Assembly (NCBI GenBank): GCA_033807775.1
Contig: CM066327.1
Coordinates: 95,130,295-95,194,294 of the forward strand
DNA: 64,000 nt
Direction: 5' to 3'
Source: Saussurea involucrata
Lineage: Eukaryota; Streptophyta; Magnoliopsida; Asterales; Asteraceae
The position numbers and the translations under genes are program-made. The notes beneath the pieces were generated by a model that was given only the letters and a program-made list of their open reading frames with translations, was not told the origin of the DNA and searched no databases. Shown piece after piece: positions 62,891-64,000 of this stretch; the first letter of the stretch is position 1, and each line of letters begins with the position of its first letter.

Positions 62891-64000
62891 TGTAACATCC
62901 CTTATCTTTAAAACACTCATTTAAAGGAAAGTAACCTTAAAATACAGCGGAAGATTTGTAATTAAAACATTTAGATAAAATCCCATAATCTTATAGAAAA
63001 GAGTACAAGTTTGCAACTTAAAACCAATAAGTTTGAGACAAACAATATTCAACTGAAAAGCTTAGAGAATCCAAAACTATCATTCATCAAAAGAAAATAT
63101 AAGCTGCTGAGCTGCCGCAAATCCAAAAGCTTCAAGCTGGAGCCTTTCCTTTATTCTTCGAAGATGTACCTGCCACTAAAAGATGAATAACAACGGGGTA
63201 AGCTTTCGCTTAGTGAGCACGCACCTATACCACATATCATCATGCATACATACTCGCATAAACATAGCAATCACATACATGTAACATCCTTCCATTCCTT
63301 AAGGCACAAGGCCAATAAGGAAGGTCATAACTAGACACTGGTACCAGGCCTCTTCATACATAACATATTCCCTAGGGGTATTACTACCACCATAGGTACT
63401 CTTTCCTTTGGCAAAGCCAACATACACATAATCACACATGCAATCCAACTACATACACATAACTTACATAATATAGGTTGAGTACTCACCTGTCAAGATG
63501 TCAATTACCAAGTACTTCACAGTGTATAATAATCACCTCGTACCACCTATAACATTCATACATACACATATCATAACAAGCCCAAAAATGGAACTCTAAT
63601 TCTATCCCAACTCTCATCCCGAAATGACATAGCTAGGATAGTCCAAATAGCATAAAACTTTGCCAAACATCCCATTTCATACACCCCATTTCTATTGATT
63701 TCTAAACATAATACACATACCTTGCAATTCTAGACCGCGAACAACAATCCTCCTAGAACCTTTCACAACTTGAATCTTCCAAAATCACCAAATCTTTCGC
63801 CTGGAAAATACAGCAACTTCGGACACTTGGTTCTCTCTACTGGGAACTCCGATGCCAAATCCCTCCGGTCAGAATGTAAATTAGAGGGTCGTGAAGTCGC
63901 TGTCCAAATTTCACGACGATCCAACGGTTAACGAAGGAGAATCAGTCGATCTTTCACAGCAGCTCACAAGAACTCCGAAAATCCATTTCACAGCAACTTC
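62891..64000 (-). mobile_element. E 5' LTR, inner part
   Basis: It matches the 3' LTR from its start for about 1,090 bp with few differences. The last 16 bases of the window (from about 63985) no longer match the 3' LTR, where a CTTTCTCTTTTC stretch is expected. Confidence 0.9.

Larger units (their letters stand above)
56268..64000 (-). mobile_element. Element E: Gypsy chromovirus, 5' LTR cut by window end
   Basis: This is a minus-strand element with 3' LTR at 56268-57579, gag-pol at 57619-62118, primer site at 62876-62888 and 5' LTR from 62891 to beyond the window. LTRs start TGTAACATCCCTT in plus-strand reading and are near-identical over the shared 1.1 kb. The only visible lesion in gag-pol is one TAG. 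Confidence 0.95.

Overview
The window is plant nuclear DNA made entirely of nested LTR retrotransposons. I see no host gene, tRNA, rRNA or CRISPR array. The lineage is inferred: chromodomain-bearing Ty3/Gypsy elements with multi-kilobase LTRs, Ty1/Copia elements carrying a long extra ORF after pol, and TGGTATCAGAGC primer sites. The extra-ORF proteins resemble those common in Asteraceae (lettuce, chicory, Tanacetum, sunflower), so an Asteraceae genome is my best guess, not proven.

Layout, with letters used in the entries. F (Copia, - strand): leader and 5' LTR at 1-700, LTR remainder at 28232-28449. A (Gypsy, -): 701-28226, TSD TAAAC, inserted in the F LTR. B (Gypsy, +): 4646-15906, TSD GTCAA, intact, inserted in A pol. 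C (Copia/Sirevirus-like, +): 16088-23912, TSD ATACT, also in A pol; it has no integrase or reverse transcriptase but keeps an intact 951-codon extra ORF. G (Copia/Sirevirus-like, +): pieces at 28450-28799, 30865-35880 and 50539-about 55096. S (solo LTR): 28800-30864, TSD CTTAA, in G. D (Gypsy, -): 35881-50538, TSD CATCT, in the G extra ORF; its pol is tandemly duplicated and gag is lost. K: a truncated Copia piece at 38109-about 38996 in the D 3' LTR. H: extra-ORF remnant of another Copia element, 55097-56267. E (Gypsy, -): 56268 to beyond the window end, inserted in H.

The insertion order is readable: H, then G in H, then F, S and D in G, A in F, B and C in A, K in D and E in H. The deepest chain is five levels (H, G, F, A, B or C). 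Five elements are confirmed by matching 5-bp target duplications; removing B and C restores a collinear A gag-pol apart from one stop codon.

Most worth following: in both Copia elements with a readable extra ORF (C and G), that ORF has its own TATA box 105-121 bp upstream, lies just downstream of an array of a short element-specific motif also found upstream of the LTR TATA box, and encodes a basic protein with nuclear-localisation-like stretches and no membrane segment. This suggests, by inference, a motif-recognising self-regulatory or anti-silencing module comparable in logic to VANC proteins of Arabidopsis VANDAL transposons. Separately, all Gypsy elements carry a covarying hairpin with a GGA-type loop between the pol stop codon and the polypurine tract.
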